Origin: an uncultured Sulfitobacter sp.
GTDB lineage: Bacteria; Pseudomonadota; Alphaproteobacteria; Rhodobacterales; Rhodobacteraceae
Direction: 5' to 3'
Assembly (NCBI GenBank): GCA_905182645.1
Contig: CAJJCJ010000005.1
Coordinates: 62,001-126,000, forward strand
Length of the DNA: 64,000 nt
Shown here piece after piece: positions 29,253-38,737 of the stretch. The notes beneath the pieces were generated by a model that saw only the letters and a list, made by a program, of their open reading frames with translations, did not search any database and had not been told where the DNA came from. Made by a program: the position numbers and the translations under genes. How positions within the stretch are numbered: position 1 is the stretch's first letter; every line of letters begins with the position of its first letter.

Positions 29253-30452
29253 ATGACACAAAGCCCCGCCCACACATCATATGACGTGATTATTGTGGGC
29301 GGGGCGATGTACGGATCAAGCATCGCTTGGTTTCTTTCCAACCATCCCGATTTTGACGGAAGGGTCTTGGTCGTTGAACGCGATCCGACCTATGAATGGG
29401 CATCCACGTCCCACACGAATTCCTGCATCCGCCAGCAATTCAGCGTACCGATAAACATCAAGATCAGCCAGTTTGGCGCAGATTACGTTAAATCGTTCCG
29501 CGACCAAATGGGCGGCGACCCCCGCGTCCCCGATGTTGTGCTGCAATCGTTTGGCTACATGTATTTGGCCGACAGTGCCGCTGGCGCAGACGCCTTGCAA
29601 TCCGTGCAACAAATCCAAGCTGCCAATGGCGCGGGCACAAAACACATGACCGCCGCCCAGATCAAAGCCACATATCCTTTCTACAACATGGACGACATCG
29701 TTGCGGGCAATCACAACCTGATCGATGAAGGCTACTTTGACGGCAACACACTGTTTGATTGGTGGAAACGATCTGCGCGCGAACGCGGTGTTGAATACAT
29801 CCACAATTCAGTTGTCAGCATGACCAAAACAGAGACAACCGTGCAAAGCGTGACACTGGCCAGCGGCGAAACCGTCGCTTGCGGCTATGTCGTCAACGCA
29901 TCCGGTCCGCGCGCCGTTCTGACATCTCGCATGGTAGGCATCGAAATCCCGATCGAGCCGCGTAAGCGACATACTTTCATCTTTTCAGCCGCCGAAAAAC
30001 TGGACCGAGATCTGCCGCTTACAATCGACCCAAGCGGGGTGCATATGCGCAGTGACGGGCAGTATTATATGGCCGGATGCGCGCCCGATGACGATAGCGT
30101 CGTGGACTACAACGACTTCACCCCCGACCACACCATCTGGGAAGAAAAAGTCTGGCCGATCCTCGCCCACCGCGTGCCCGCGTTTGAGCGGATCAAGCTG
30201 ATGAATTCTTGGGTCGGGCATTATGCCTACAATACCTTTGACCAAAACGCGATCATCGGGGCGCACCCAGATGTGACCAATTTTATCTTTGCCAACGGGT
30301 TCTCTGGGCACGGGTTCCAACAATCCCCCGCCATGGGGCGCGGCATTGCGGAACTGATCGCAACGGACGATTACCAGACACTCGACCTGACACCGTTCAG
30401 TATCAACCGGATTATCGCAGGCGAAAAATTCCCCGAACAAGCCATCATCTAA
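29253..30452 (+). CDS. DAO-family FAD-dependent oxidoreductase
   Basis: DVIIVGGAMYGSSIAWFL; GYVVNASGPRA; FIFANGFSGHGFQQSPAMGRGIAELI. Confidence 0.88.
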   Translation: MTQSPAHTSYDVIIVGGAMYGSSIAWFLSNHPDFDGRVLVVERDPTYEWASTSHTNSCIRQQFSVPINIKISQFGADYVKSFRDQMGGDPRVPDVVLQSFGYMYLADSAAGADALQSVQQIQAANGAGTKHMTAAQIKATYPFYNMDDIVAGNHNLIDEGYFDGNTLFDWWKRSARERGVEYIHNSVVSMTKTETTVQSVTLASGETVACGYVVNASGPRAVLTSRMVGIEIPIEPRKRHTFIFSAAEKLDRDLPLTIDPSGVHMRSDGQYYMAGCAPDDDSVVDYNDFTPDHTIWEEKVWPILAHRVPAFERIKLMNSWVGHYAYNTFDQNAIIGAHPDVTNFIFANGFSGHGFQQSPAMGRGIAELIATDDYQTLDLTPFSINRIIAGEKFPEQAII

Positions 30453-30467
30453 GCGACAGGAAACATC

Positions 30468-31304
30468 ATGAAAAAACTCGTACTCACTGGGGCAGCAGGC
30501 GCGCTGGGCTCTCAACTTCGCAAACCCTTGGCCGCAATGTGCGACACGTTTGTGTCCACTGATCTGGCCGAAAGCCTCGACAATCTGGGCCGCAATGAGA
30601 CTTATGTTAAGGCGGATGTGTCCGACCTTGCAGCGATGGAATCTCTGCTCAAAGGCGCCGACATGGTGATCCACTTCGGCGCCATCGCAGACGAGGCCCC
30701 TTGGGACGATATCCTGCAATCCAACATCATCGGGGCTTATAACGTGTGGGAGGCCGCCTACCGGAACGGCGTCAAACGGGTGGTCTATGCGTCATCGGTA
30801 CACGCGGTTGGGATGCATCTGAAAACCGACACCATCGGCCTTGATGTATCGCACCGCCCTGACACATATTACGGTCTGGCAAAATGTTTCGCCGAAGATC
30901 TTGCATCGCTGTATTGGGACAAACGCGGCATTGAGTCCGTCTGCATGCGCATCTTTTCTGCCGCACCACCGACCAACGCGCGGTCCATCGGCACGTGGCT
31001 GTCGACAGACGACTTGATCCACCTCGTGGAACGGTCCGTCAACAGCCCCGTCGTGGGGTTCACCACCGTTTACGGCATCTCAAACAACGACCGCGCAGTG
31101 GTCGACAATACCAAAGCAGGGCATCTGGGCTACCGACCAAAAGACAACGCCGAAGACTTCGCCACGGATGTCTTCGTGTCCACCCCGCCGCTCGACAACA
31201 AAGACCCTGCCAATCTGTGCATCGGCGGGCCATTTGCGACTGTTAAATTGGGCAACTCCGGTGTAGCGGGTATCAAAGCCATGAACACAGACGGAGACAG
31301 CTAA
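30468..31304 (+). CDS. NAD-dependent epimerase/dehydratase (uronate dehydrogenase-like SDR)
   Basis: LVLTGAAGALGSQLRKPLA; VYASSVHAVG; YYGLAKCFAEDLA (YxxxK). Confidence 0.85.
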   Translation: MKKLVLTGAAGALGSQLRKPLAAMCDTFVSTDLAESLDNLGRNETYVKADVSDLAAMESLLKGADMVIHFGAIADEAPWDDILQSNIIGAYNVWEAAYRNGVKRVVYASSVHAVGMHLKTDTIGLDVSHRPDTYYGLAKCFAEDLASLYWDKRGIESVCMRIFSAAPPTNARSIGTWLSTDDLIHLVERSVNSPVVGFTTVYGISNNDRAVVDNTKAGHLGYRPKDNAEDFATDVFVSTPPLDNKDPANLCIGGPFATVKLGNSGVAGIKAMNTDGDS

Positions 31305-32392
31305 TGTCCGCACTTTTCGAGCCGCTTAAGATCAAAGACATCACGCTGCGCAATCGCATCGGGATGGGGCCAATGTGCCAATATTCGTCCAATGACGGTG
31401 TGGCGACCGATTGGCACATGGCCCATATCGGTGGCGTCGCCATGGGCGGCACGGGCCTGATCATCGCAGAGGCCACGGCCGTTACACCGGACGGACGGAT
31501 CACACCGGGCTGTGCTGGGCTTTGGAACGACGCACAAGTCGCAGCCATAGCGCCGGTAAACGCATTTGCGAAATCCTGTGGCGCTGTTATCGGCGTGCAG
31601 ATCGGGCATGCGGGGCGCAAGGCATCTGCTGCACGGCCATGGGATGGTGGCACACATTTGCCCGATGACAATGGCGGCTGGCCGATTGTTGGCCCCACAG
31701 ATGACGTGTTCGACAAAGACGGCACGCGATTGAACAAAGCCCCATCTGCCATGTCCATCGCGGATATCCAAGCCATGACAGCCAGCTTTGTTGCGGCGGC
31801 AAAACGGTCGCTGGACGCAGGCTACGAGCTATTAGAAATCCACGGCGCGCACGGCTATCTGCTGCACAGCTTTTTCACGCCGTTGGTCAACACACGGACC
31901 GACGCATACGGCGGCGATTTTGAAGGGCGCTCGCGGTTCATGCGCGAAACCGTGGCTGCCGTGCGCGAGGTCTGGCCAGAACGCCTACCGCTCGCAGTGC
32001 GCCTGTCCGTCACAGATTGGATCGACGGCGGCTTGACTATTTACGACAACATCCAAATGGCCACGGCCCTGCGCGATCTTGGCGTAGATATGATTGACTG
32101 TTCAGGTGGTGGGGCGACACCTGCCGCGCGGGCCTCGATTGGCACACGGACGGCTGATCAGGTCGGCATGGCGGCACAGCTTCGCCGCGAAACGGGTGTC
32201 ATCACTGCCGCAGTCGGCTGCATCACAGACGCAAAACAAGCCGAGAAAATCATCGCATCAGGTCAGGCAGACATCGCATTGATGGCACGCGAGCATATGC
32301 GCGACCCACATGTGGCGCTGCGCACGGCCCGCGAACTTGGCGTTGATCCCAAGCCGCATTTGCCGCAGCAATACGGGTTCTATATGAATTAA
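31304..32392 (+). CDS. NADH:flavin oxidoreductase, old yellow enzyme family (YqjM-like)
   Basis: LFEPLKIKDITLRNRIGMGPMCQYSSNDG; VQIGHAGRKAS; EIHGAHGYLLHSFFTPLVNTRTDAYGG. Confidence 0.93.
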   Translation: MSALFEPLKIKDITLRNRIGMGPMCQYSSNDGVATDWHMAHIGGVAMGGTGLIIAEATAVTPDGRITPGCAGLWNDAQVAAIAPVNAFAKSCGAVIGVQIGHAGRKASAARPWDGGTHLPDDNGGWPIVGPTDDVFDKDGTRLNKAPSAMSIADIQAMTASFVAAAKRSLDAGYELLEIHGAHGYLLHSFFTPLVNTRTDAYGGDFEGRSRFMRETVAAVREVWPERLPLAVRLSVTDWIDGGLTIYDNIQMATALRDLGVDMIDCSGGGATPAARASIGTRTADQVGMAAQLRRETGVITAAVGCITDAKQAEKIIASGQADIALMAREHMRDPHVALRTARELGVDPKPHLPQQYGFYMN

Positions 32393-32835
32393 CCCTTGGC
32401 CTTGGCGGTGCGGGTGACCCACATGCCGCCAAGGATCAAAGCGACCCCAAGGGCGCGCGCCCAAAGCTGCCCTTGCACACCCATGGCGATATCAATTGCG
32501 ACACCAGAAATCATCTGGCCCGCGATAATTAACATGGCGGTTTGGGCTGCCCCAATCCGGTTAATCGCCCATGATCCCGCGGCAATAAACAGCACACCAA
32601 TCGGTCCACCCAAAAATGCCCACCACGGGGCATCCAGCGGGGCGCCACCAAACAAACCGTCATCAAACAGGCTGCTGGCCAGCAGCGCAATCAAACTGAC
32701 AAACGCCAACCCGACAATGTGATTCCAAAACGACGATTCCCACGCGTTGGTGGACAGGGCCAACCGGCCATTCAACTGGCGGCTAAGGCCCACCAATAAG
32801 CCCGCGCCAATGGCAAGGATGATGAATAAACTCAT
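32389..32835 (-). CDS. DMT/YdcZ-type (DUF606) small membrane transporter subunit
   Basis: 148 aa, four-TM protein paired with a similar neighbour; PWWAFLGGPIGVLFIAAGSWAINRIGAAQTAMLIIAGQMISGV. Confidence 0.8.
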   Translation of the reverse strand: MSLFIILAIGAGLLVGLSRQLNGRLALSTNAWESSFWNHIVGLAFVSLIALLASSLFDDGLFGGAPLDAPWWAFLGGPIGVLFIAAGSWAINRIGAAQTAMLIIAGQMISGVAIDIAMGVQGQLWARALGVALILGGMWVTRTAKAKG

Positions 32836-33305
32836 GGGGCGCTCCCGTAGAAAATCAGGATCAGCGCGCCAGCCGTAATCAACGCGAGCCCCGCAAAGTC
32901 ACGCCACCCAGGCATCCGTTGCGCCATTTCAAACAGGCCCTTAGCGTCAGCAAACAATGAAAACACGATCTGCCCGGCAAGACCCAATGCGATGGTGCCA
33001 GACAGCGCCAGCGCCGAATTCATCGCAGCAGACGTGGCAACCACCGTCAAACCACCCGATACGCCGCCCAAATATGCCCAAAGTGGCGGGCGCTTTGATG
33101 CGGCGCGGGTAGGGCGCAGCGTAAGCAAGATCAAAATAGCCAGCACAGTGCCCGTCAAATGCGGGACCCAGCTGGAAAACAACAAGGTGCCATATTGGGC
33201 CAATGTGCCGTTTGTAAGCAGCATTAAAGTGATCAAACCACCAGCGGCAAACGCGCCAAGATAGTGGATGAAACGGGGGGGATTATCTGTAGACATGGGG
33301 GACAT
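32832..33305 (-). CDS. DMT/YdcZ-type (DUF606) small membrane transporter subunit
   Basis: Homologous architecture: PPLWAYLGGVSGGLTVVATSAAMNSALALSGTIALGLAGQIVFSL; overlaps neighbour by 4 nt. Confidence 0.8.
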   Translation of the reverse strand: MSPMSTDNPPRFIHYLGAFAAGGLITLMLLTNGTLAQYGTLLFSSWVPHLTGTVLAILILLTLRPTRAASKRPPLWAYLGGVSGGLTVVATSAAMNSALALSGTIALGLAGQIVFSLFADAKGLFEMAQRMPGWRDFAGLALITAGALILIFYGSAP

Positions 33306-33339
33306 GTGACGGGGTGTGCGGCCAATTGCAAACGGCTTG

Positions 33340-33367
33340 TTGACTCTGCGCGCACCCCGCTTATAAG
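33340..33367 (+). promoter_or_regulatory. Candidate sigma70-type promoter for rpsD
   Basis: TTGACT (33340-33345), 16-nt spacer, TATAAG (33362-33367), about 115 nt upstream of rpsD. Confidence 0.4.
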
Positions 33368-33481
33368 CCTCAGTTCATTGGTGTTGGTGGACCTTGCAAA
33401 AGGAACCCTGTCATTGCGGCAAAATCCGCAAAAAGGACAACGCCCTTCACGCCGCAAGGCACCTTAGAAGGAGATCAGCGT

Positions 33482-34102
33482 ATGACTAAACGTACCGCTG
33501 CCAAATATAAAATTGACCGTCGCATGGGCGAAAACATCTGGGGCCGTCCTAAATCCCCAGTGAATCGCCGCGAATATGGCCCAGGCCAGCACGGTCAGCG
33601 CCGTAAAGGTAAATTGTCCGACTTCGGTCTGCAGTTGCGCGCCAAGCAGAAGCTTAAAGGCTACTATGGCGACCTGACTGAAAAGCAATTCCGCCGCGTC
33701 TTTACAGAAGCTGAACGCGTAAAAGGCGATACAGGTGAGAACCTTGTAGGTCTGCTGGAGCGTCGTCTGGACGCTGTTGTTTACCGTGCTAAGTTCGTGC
33801 CAACAGTATTTGCTGCACGCCAGTTCGTGAACCACGGCCACGTGGAAGTGAACGGCAAAAAAGTGAACATCCCATCCTACCGCGTGAAAGAAGGCGACAT
33901 CATTTCCGTGCGCCAGAAATCCAAGCAGATGGAACTCGTTTTGATCGCTATTCAGCTGCCAGAGCGCGACGTGCCTGACTACATGGACGTTGATCACTCC
34001 AAGCTGACAGCGACATTCACACGCACACCAACACTCGGCGACGTACCGTACCCAGTGACTATGGAACCAAATCTGGTCGTGGAATTCTACGCCAAGAACT
34101 AA
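33482..34102 (+). CDS. rpsD: 30S ribosomal protein S4
   Basis: [53 protein letters not shown]4 RNA-binding domain [35 protein letters not shown]. Confidence 0.98.
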   Translation: MTKRTAAKYKIDRRMGENIWGRPKSPVNRREYGPGQHGQRRKGKLSDFGLQLRAKQKLKGYYGDLTEKQFRRVFTEAERVKGDTGENLVGLLERRLDAVVYRAKFVPTVFAARQFVNHGHVEVNGKKVNIPSYRVKEGDIISVRQKSKQMELVLIAIQLPERDVPDYMDVDHSKLTATFTRTPTLGDVPYPVTMEPNLVVEFYAKN

Positions 34103-34126
34103 TCAGTTCTGGCCGATCCAAATACG

Positions 34127-34155
34127 AAAGGGCTGCACCTCGGTGCGGCCCTTTT
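34127..34155 (+). terminator. Rho-independent terminator of rpsD
   Basis: AAAGGGCTGCACCTCGGTGCGGCCCTTTT: GC-rich stem-loop followed by T-run. Confidence 0.8.
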
Positions 34156-34213
34156 GCGTTTGTGGTGGGCTGCTGAATTGTCTGCTTTTAAGTGGAGAGG
34201 GCAGTTTCTGCGC

Positions 34214-34741
34214 CTAGTCAAAAATACTGCCAAGGTTTTCAACAATGCTAATAAGCAAAGCTATGCCGCAGATTAGGATTGCTAACCAAAAAACATATTG
34301 CATAACAAATGCTGATAGGCCGATACCGACAGCAAGATACGATAGTCGATGTGGTTCGTTTCGGTATAATCCGACATCGCCAAGCATCACTGCTAACCCT
34401 GCAGCGCAGAGTGCCACAATTGTAGCGAGTTGACCAAAATCCTGCGGGGGCGGTGTGGGTTTTGGTGCTGGCTCCCCTGACAATGCACGCGCAGCTGATT
34501 GTTTAATGTCTGCGGCGATCTCAACTATGACAGAACCAGTACTCTGTGCTTGCGGCTCAAAAAAAGTAGAAAGTTGATTCAGGATAACGATGAGGCTTGC
34601 GATGCCTAGCAGAAATCCTATCAACCCATATTTTGTAGGTTTCTCTATTGCTATTTTTTGCACAACAATACTCCTTTGGCGTTCTACTGTGTTCAAATAG
34701 ATGACTGAAATGTCCAAAATATGGCATCTAAGGTTAAACAA
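34214..34741 (-). CDS. Hypothetical membrane protein
   Basis: ORF with three predicted TM segments and a PAPKPTPPPQ linker; exact start uncertain. Confidence 0.5.
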   Translation of the reverse strand: MFNLRCHILDISVIYLNTVERQRSIVVQKIAIEKPTKYGLIGFLLGIASLIVILNQLSTFFEPQAQSTGSVIVEIAADIKQSAARALSGEPAPKPTPPPQDFGQLATIVALCAAGLAVMLGDVGLYRNEPHRLSYLAVGIGLSAFVMQYVFWLAILICGIALLISIVENLGSIFD

Positions 34742-34846
34742 TATCCCAGCCAGTTCCAGTGCCTCATTCTAGATAAAGCGTAAAAGCAGTCATTGCTGAC
34801 CAACGAAGCAACATGCAGTTTGGCCATAAAACCACCTGATGTTCTC

Positions 34847-35554
34847 CTACATAGTCCGCGTCTCTAACGCCGCCCTTTGCACACCATCCGCATCAAAGTT
34901 CGCAGGATCTAGCCAAGCTACAAACCCTGCTTTAATCGCCGGCCACTCACTATCTAAAATCGAAAACCACGCCGTGTCGCGGTTGTGGCCCTTGTACATC
35001 GTCGCTTGGCGGAACACGCCCTCGGCTGTGAACCCGTACCGACCAGCCGCGCGTTTGGATGGGGCGTTCAAGTTATCGCATTTCCATTCATACCGCCTAT
35101 AGCCAAGATCATCCATCGCGTGGGCCATCATTAGATATATCGCTTCACTCGCGACACGGGTCTTTTGCAATAACGGAGACATCGCGATGAACCCGACCTC
35201 AATAGTACCCGCAGCTGGGTCAATTCGCAGATAGCTGGCAAAACCCTCAGCGCGGCCCGTCGCCTTGTTGATGATCGCGTAAAACAGCGGGTCCGTGCTG
35301 ACCTTTGCCTCTGTCATAAACGCGTCAAACACCGCACGTTCAGTGAACGGGCCATTGGGCATATACGTCCACATTGCACCACTGGTATCGGTCGCAAACG
35401 CGGCAAAAAGATCGTCGCCGTGGGCGGCTGGATCAAGGCGCACAACGGCGGCATACTGTCCCGTCAGCGGCGACTGATGGGGGCGCGCACGCGGCGTCCA
35501 TGCGGGCACGTCGGGGCCAATCTGTTGGCCGTGTTCATTGATGCGCTGTGGCAT
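34847..35554 (-). CDS. GNAT (RimJ/RimL-type) N-acetyltransferase
   Basis: GFIAMSPLLQKTRVASEAIYLMMAHAMDDLGYRRYEWKCDNLNAPSKRAAGRYGFTAEGVFRQ; ORF extends to 35593 but MPQRINEHGQQIG is the likelier start. Confidence 0.88.
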   Translation of the reverse strand: MPQRINEHGQQIGPDVPAWTPRARPHQSPLTGQYAAVVRLDPAAHGDDLFAAFATDTSGAMWTYMPNGPFTERAVFDAFMTEAKVSTDPLFYAIINKATGRAEGFASYLRIDPAAGTIEVGFIAMSPLLQKTRVASEAIYLMMAHAMDDLGYRRYEWKCDNLNAPSKRAAGRYGFTAEGVFRQATMYKGHNRDTAWFSILDSEWPAIKAGFVAWLDPANFDADGVQRAALETRTM

Positions 35555-35583
35555 TTCGGGTGTCCTTTGGGGCACAAAATGTG

Positions 35584-35602
35584 ACTTATGCAAAACTTAT
35601 GC
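35584..35602 (-). repeat. GCATAAGTTTTGCATAAGT tandem 11-bp repeat (copy A)
   Basis: Reverse complement of ACTTATGCAAAACTTATGC; same unit as at 48480-48512. Confidence 0.6.
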
Positions 35603-35729
35603 GAAACCTACAGGATAAAAAGCCCGATTTTGGCAATTGAGCAACGCCTGCGCGACCAAGCCCAGCACCACTGGTAAGCGGCAACGCAAGCCGATAGAAA
35701 CAGTGTATTAGATTTGAAAAGTGGACGTT

Positions 35730-36819
35730 ATGGCCAGTAAAATTAAACCGCAGCCCGGCATTATGGATATCGATTTGTACGTCGGTGGTGCATCTACTTT
35801 GGACGGCGTGTCCAACGTGTTGAAACTGTCATCAAACGAAAATCCGATGGGCCCGTCACCTGCCGTGAAAGAGGCGTTTAGCCGTGCTGTGCATGAGCTT
35901 CACCGCTATCCAAGCACCGATCATGCAGGCCTGCGAACCGCCATTGGTGAGGTCTGGAAACTGGACCCTGATCGGGTGATTTGCGGCGTTGGATCAGACG
36001 AAATTTTACACCTGATGTGCCAAGCATTCGCGGGCCCGGGCGACGAGGTAATCCACACTGAACACGGCTTTGCGCTCTACCGGAGTTTCGACGCTTGCTG
36101 CGGGTGCGACACCCATTGAGGTGCCCGAGAATGACCGCATGGTTGATGTCGATGCGATCCTTGCCGCGACCAACACAAAGACCAAGCTGGTGTTCATCGC
36201 GAACCCTGCCAATCCAACAGGAACATTCCTTGGAAACAAAGACATAGCACGACTTGCGCAGGGGCTGCCCAAACAGTGTATCCTTGTTCTTGATGGTGCA
36301 TATGCCGAATATGTCGAAGGCTATGATGCTGGTCTCATGCTCATTGAGGGCCGCGATAACGTCGTTATGACGCGCACATTTTCTAAGATATATGGGCTTG
36401 GTGGCATGCGCGTTGGGTGGGGCTATGGCCCGAAAAACATCATCGATGTGCTGAACCGTATTCGCGGACCGTTTAACATGTCGTCGCCTGCGCTTGCCGC
36501 CGCAGAGGCCGCCGTGCGCGACACCGTCTATTTCGAAAAATGCCGGTCTGAAAACGCCCGTTGGCGTGATTGGTTGTCCACGGCATTGGCCGAGTTGGGC
36601 GTGCCATCTGATACAACCACAGCCAACTTTATCCTTGCCCGTTTCGGGTCCGAAGACGAGGCAGTGGCCTGCAACGAGCAGCTAAAATCCGCCGGAATTA
36701 TCGTGCGCCACCCCAAGAACTATGGCTTCCCGCATTGCCTGCGTATTACTGTCGGTGACGAAAGCGCGTGCCGCCGGATTGTGCATTCCATCGGTCAGTT
36801 TAAAGGGCTGCGCGAATGA
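35730..36819 (+). pseudogene. hisC: Histidinol-phosphate aminotransferase with a +1 frameshift near 36084
   Basis: Frame 3 encodes [20 protein letters not shown]...[14 protein letters not shown] then garbage; the next frame resumes [45 protein letters not shown]...KGLRE. Deleting A36084 gives ...[14 protein letters not shown]. Confidence 0.88.
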
Positions 36820-37739
36820 CACAGATATATGACCGCGTCGCATTGATCGGCCTCGGCCTGATCGCATCTTCAATGTCCCACGCGATCAAACGCGCAGGCT
36901 TAGCAGGCGAAGTCGTCGGTTATGCGCGGTCTGAAGCCACGCGCCAAACTGCCCGCGACATTGGCCTCTGCGACCAAATTTACAACAGCGCGGCCGAGGC
37001 CGTAGAAGGCGCCGACCTTGTCGTGCTTTGCGTCCCTGTCGGCGCCATGGACAGCGTCGCACAAGACATCGCACCTTACCTCAAGGCAGGGGCAGTGGTC
37101 AGCGATGTAGGGTCCGTTAAGCGTGCGGTAATCGATGCAGTCGCCCCACATCTCTCTGGTAACGTTCACTTTGTGCCGGCACATCCATTGGCTGGGACTG
37201 AACATTCGGGGCCGACGTCCGGCTTTGCGGAATTGTTTGATGACCGCTGGTGCATCATTGTACCAGACCTGTGCGACGACGATGCTGTTGTGGCCAAACT
37301 GACGGCATTGTGGCGCGGCATGGGGTCCAATGTTGATAAAATGGACGCCGATCACCACGATTTGGTTTTGGCGGTCACCAGCCACACACCGCACCTGATC
37401 GCCTATACGATGGTTGGTGTGGCTGACGACCTGCGCCGCGTGACCGATAGCGAAGTGATCAAATATTCGGCCGCAGGTTTTCGCGATTTCACACGCATCG
37501 CGGCCTCTGACCCAACCATGTGGCGTGATGTGTTTTTGAACAACAAAGAGGCCACGCTCGAGGTTCTGGGCCGCTTTACCGAAGAATTGTTCATGCTGCA
37601 GCGCGCTATCCGCGAAGGCGACGGTGATCATCTGCATGATTACTTTACGCGCACACGGTCTATCCGCCGGTCGATCATCGAGGCCGGACAAGACACCGAT
37701 GCACCGAACTTTGGCCGGAAACCGGCCGCAAAACCGTGA
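36816..37739 (+). CDS. tyrA: Prephenate/arogenate dehydrogenase
   Basis: [68 protein letters not shown]. Confidence 0.92.
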   Translation: MTQIYDRVALIGLGLIASSMSHAIKRAGLAGEVVGYARSEATRQTARDIGLCDQIYNSAAEAVEGADLVVLCVPVGAMDSVAQDIAPYLKAGAVVSDVGSVKRAVIDAVAPHLSGNVHFVPAHPLAGTEHSGPTSGFAELFDDRWCIIVPDLCDDDAVVAKLTALWRGMGSNVDKMDADHHDLVLAVTSHTPHLIAYTMVGVADDLRRVTDSEVIKYSAAGFRDFTRIAASDPTMWRDVFLNNKEATLEVLGRFTEELFMLQRAIREGDGDHLHDYFTRTRSIRRSIIEAGQDTDAPNFGRKPAAKP

Positions 37740-38485
37740 TCCGCTGGCTTTCGATTTGCTTGGCGTTGATCTGCGCGGATGTGGTCGTAGCTGAAGCGAC
37801 CTGCCCCGTCGCAAGGGGTGAAATGTCGCGGGAACCTACGATGCGCCCGCAACCGCGCCCCTATGAGCGCCCCGATTTGACACATGGCGCAAACACCCTC
37901 CCGTTGTACCTCGCCGAACAAAACCTGTTTGCGTTTAGTCCGACTGCGATCGCATCGTCTTTGCGTCCAGGCCGCCGCCCAGCTTCGATTGAACAAGCCG
38001 CACAGGCTGTGCGTGTGGCACGTCTGCGCGGACAAATCTGCGGTGATCCTAATATTCAAGGCGAAGCGGTTGGCCGCATATCTGGCCGTGGGGCTTGCGG
38101 CGTTGAAAACGCGGTGCGCATCAAATCGGTCGCAGGTGTTCGGATGTCGCCCCAACCCACCGTCGATTGCCGCACGGCAACAGCGCTGAAACGCTGGGTC
38201 GTGAACGGCGCAAAACCTGCAGTTGCGAGCGAAGGCTGTGGTATCGCGTCGCTGCGCGTCGTGTCACATTACTTTTGCCGGAATCGCAATTCTGCATCGT
38301 CGGGGCGGCTTTCAGAACATGCATTTGGTCATGCGATTGATATTGCAGGAATTAAGTTGAATTCGGGCCGTGAGATCACAGTTCTGGGCGGCTGGAACAC
38401 CCGTGACGGTGGTGCGCGTTTGCGTAAGATGTGGCGGGCGGCTTGTGAGCCATTTGGCACAGTACTTGGGCCAGATGCCAACTGA
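37736..38485 (+). CDS. Extensin-like C-terminal domain protein
   Basis: GRGACGVENAVRI; FCRNRNSASSGRLSEHAFGHAIDIAGIKLNSGREI; ATGA overlap with tyrA. Confidence 0.88.
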   Translation: MIRWLSICLALICADVVVAEATCPVARGEMSREPTMRPQPRPYERPDLTHGANTLPLYLAEQNLFAFSPTAIASSLRPGRRPASIEQAAQAVRVARLRGQICGDPNIQGEAVGRISGRGACGVENAVRIKSVAGVRMSPQPTVDCRTATALKRWVVNGAKPAVASEGCGIASLRVVSHYFCRNRNSASSGRLSEHAFGHAIDIAGIKLNSGREITVLGGWNTRDGGARLRKMWRAACEPFGTVLGPDAN

Positions 38486-38737
38486 TTTCTCGCAGATCAC
38501 TTTCACTTTGATACCGCCCGTTACCGCAGCGGGTCTTATTGCCGCTAAGCGGGTCAAAGAACCTCAGCCATGTCTTGTTTGTAGGAAAATGCCCGTTTAT
38601 AAGCGCGGACATGATGATCTGGGCACATATACGAATTATGTCCCCGGCGCGCTGATCGCAGCGCCGCCGGGCCAATGGCGCTGACCTCGGGTCGCGCCGC
38701 CCACCCTTTCCTTTTTTGCAAAGATAGGACGCCAGTT

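Noticed and set aside
36070-36119. Programmed ribosomal frameshift in hisC
   Set aside because: No slippery heptamer or downstream structure is evident, and hisC is not a known frameshifting gene; a one-base indel explains it fully.
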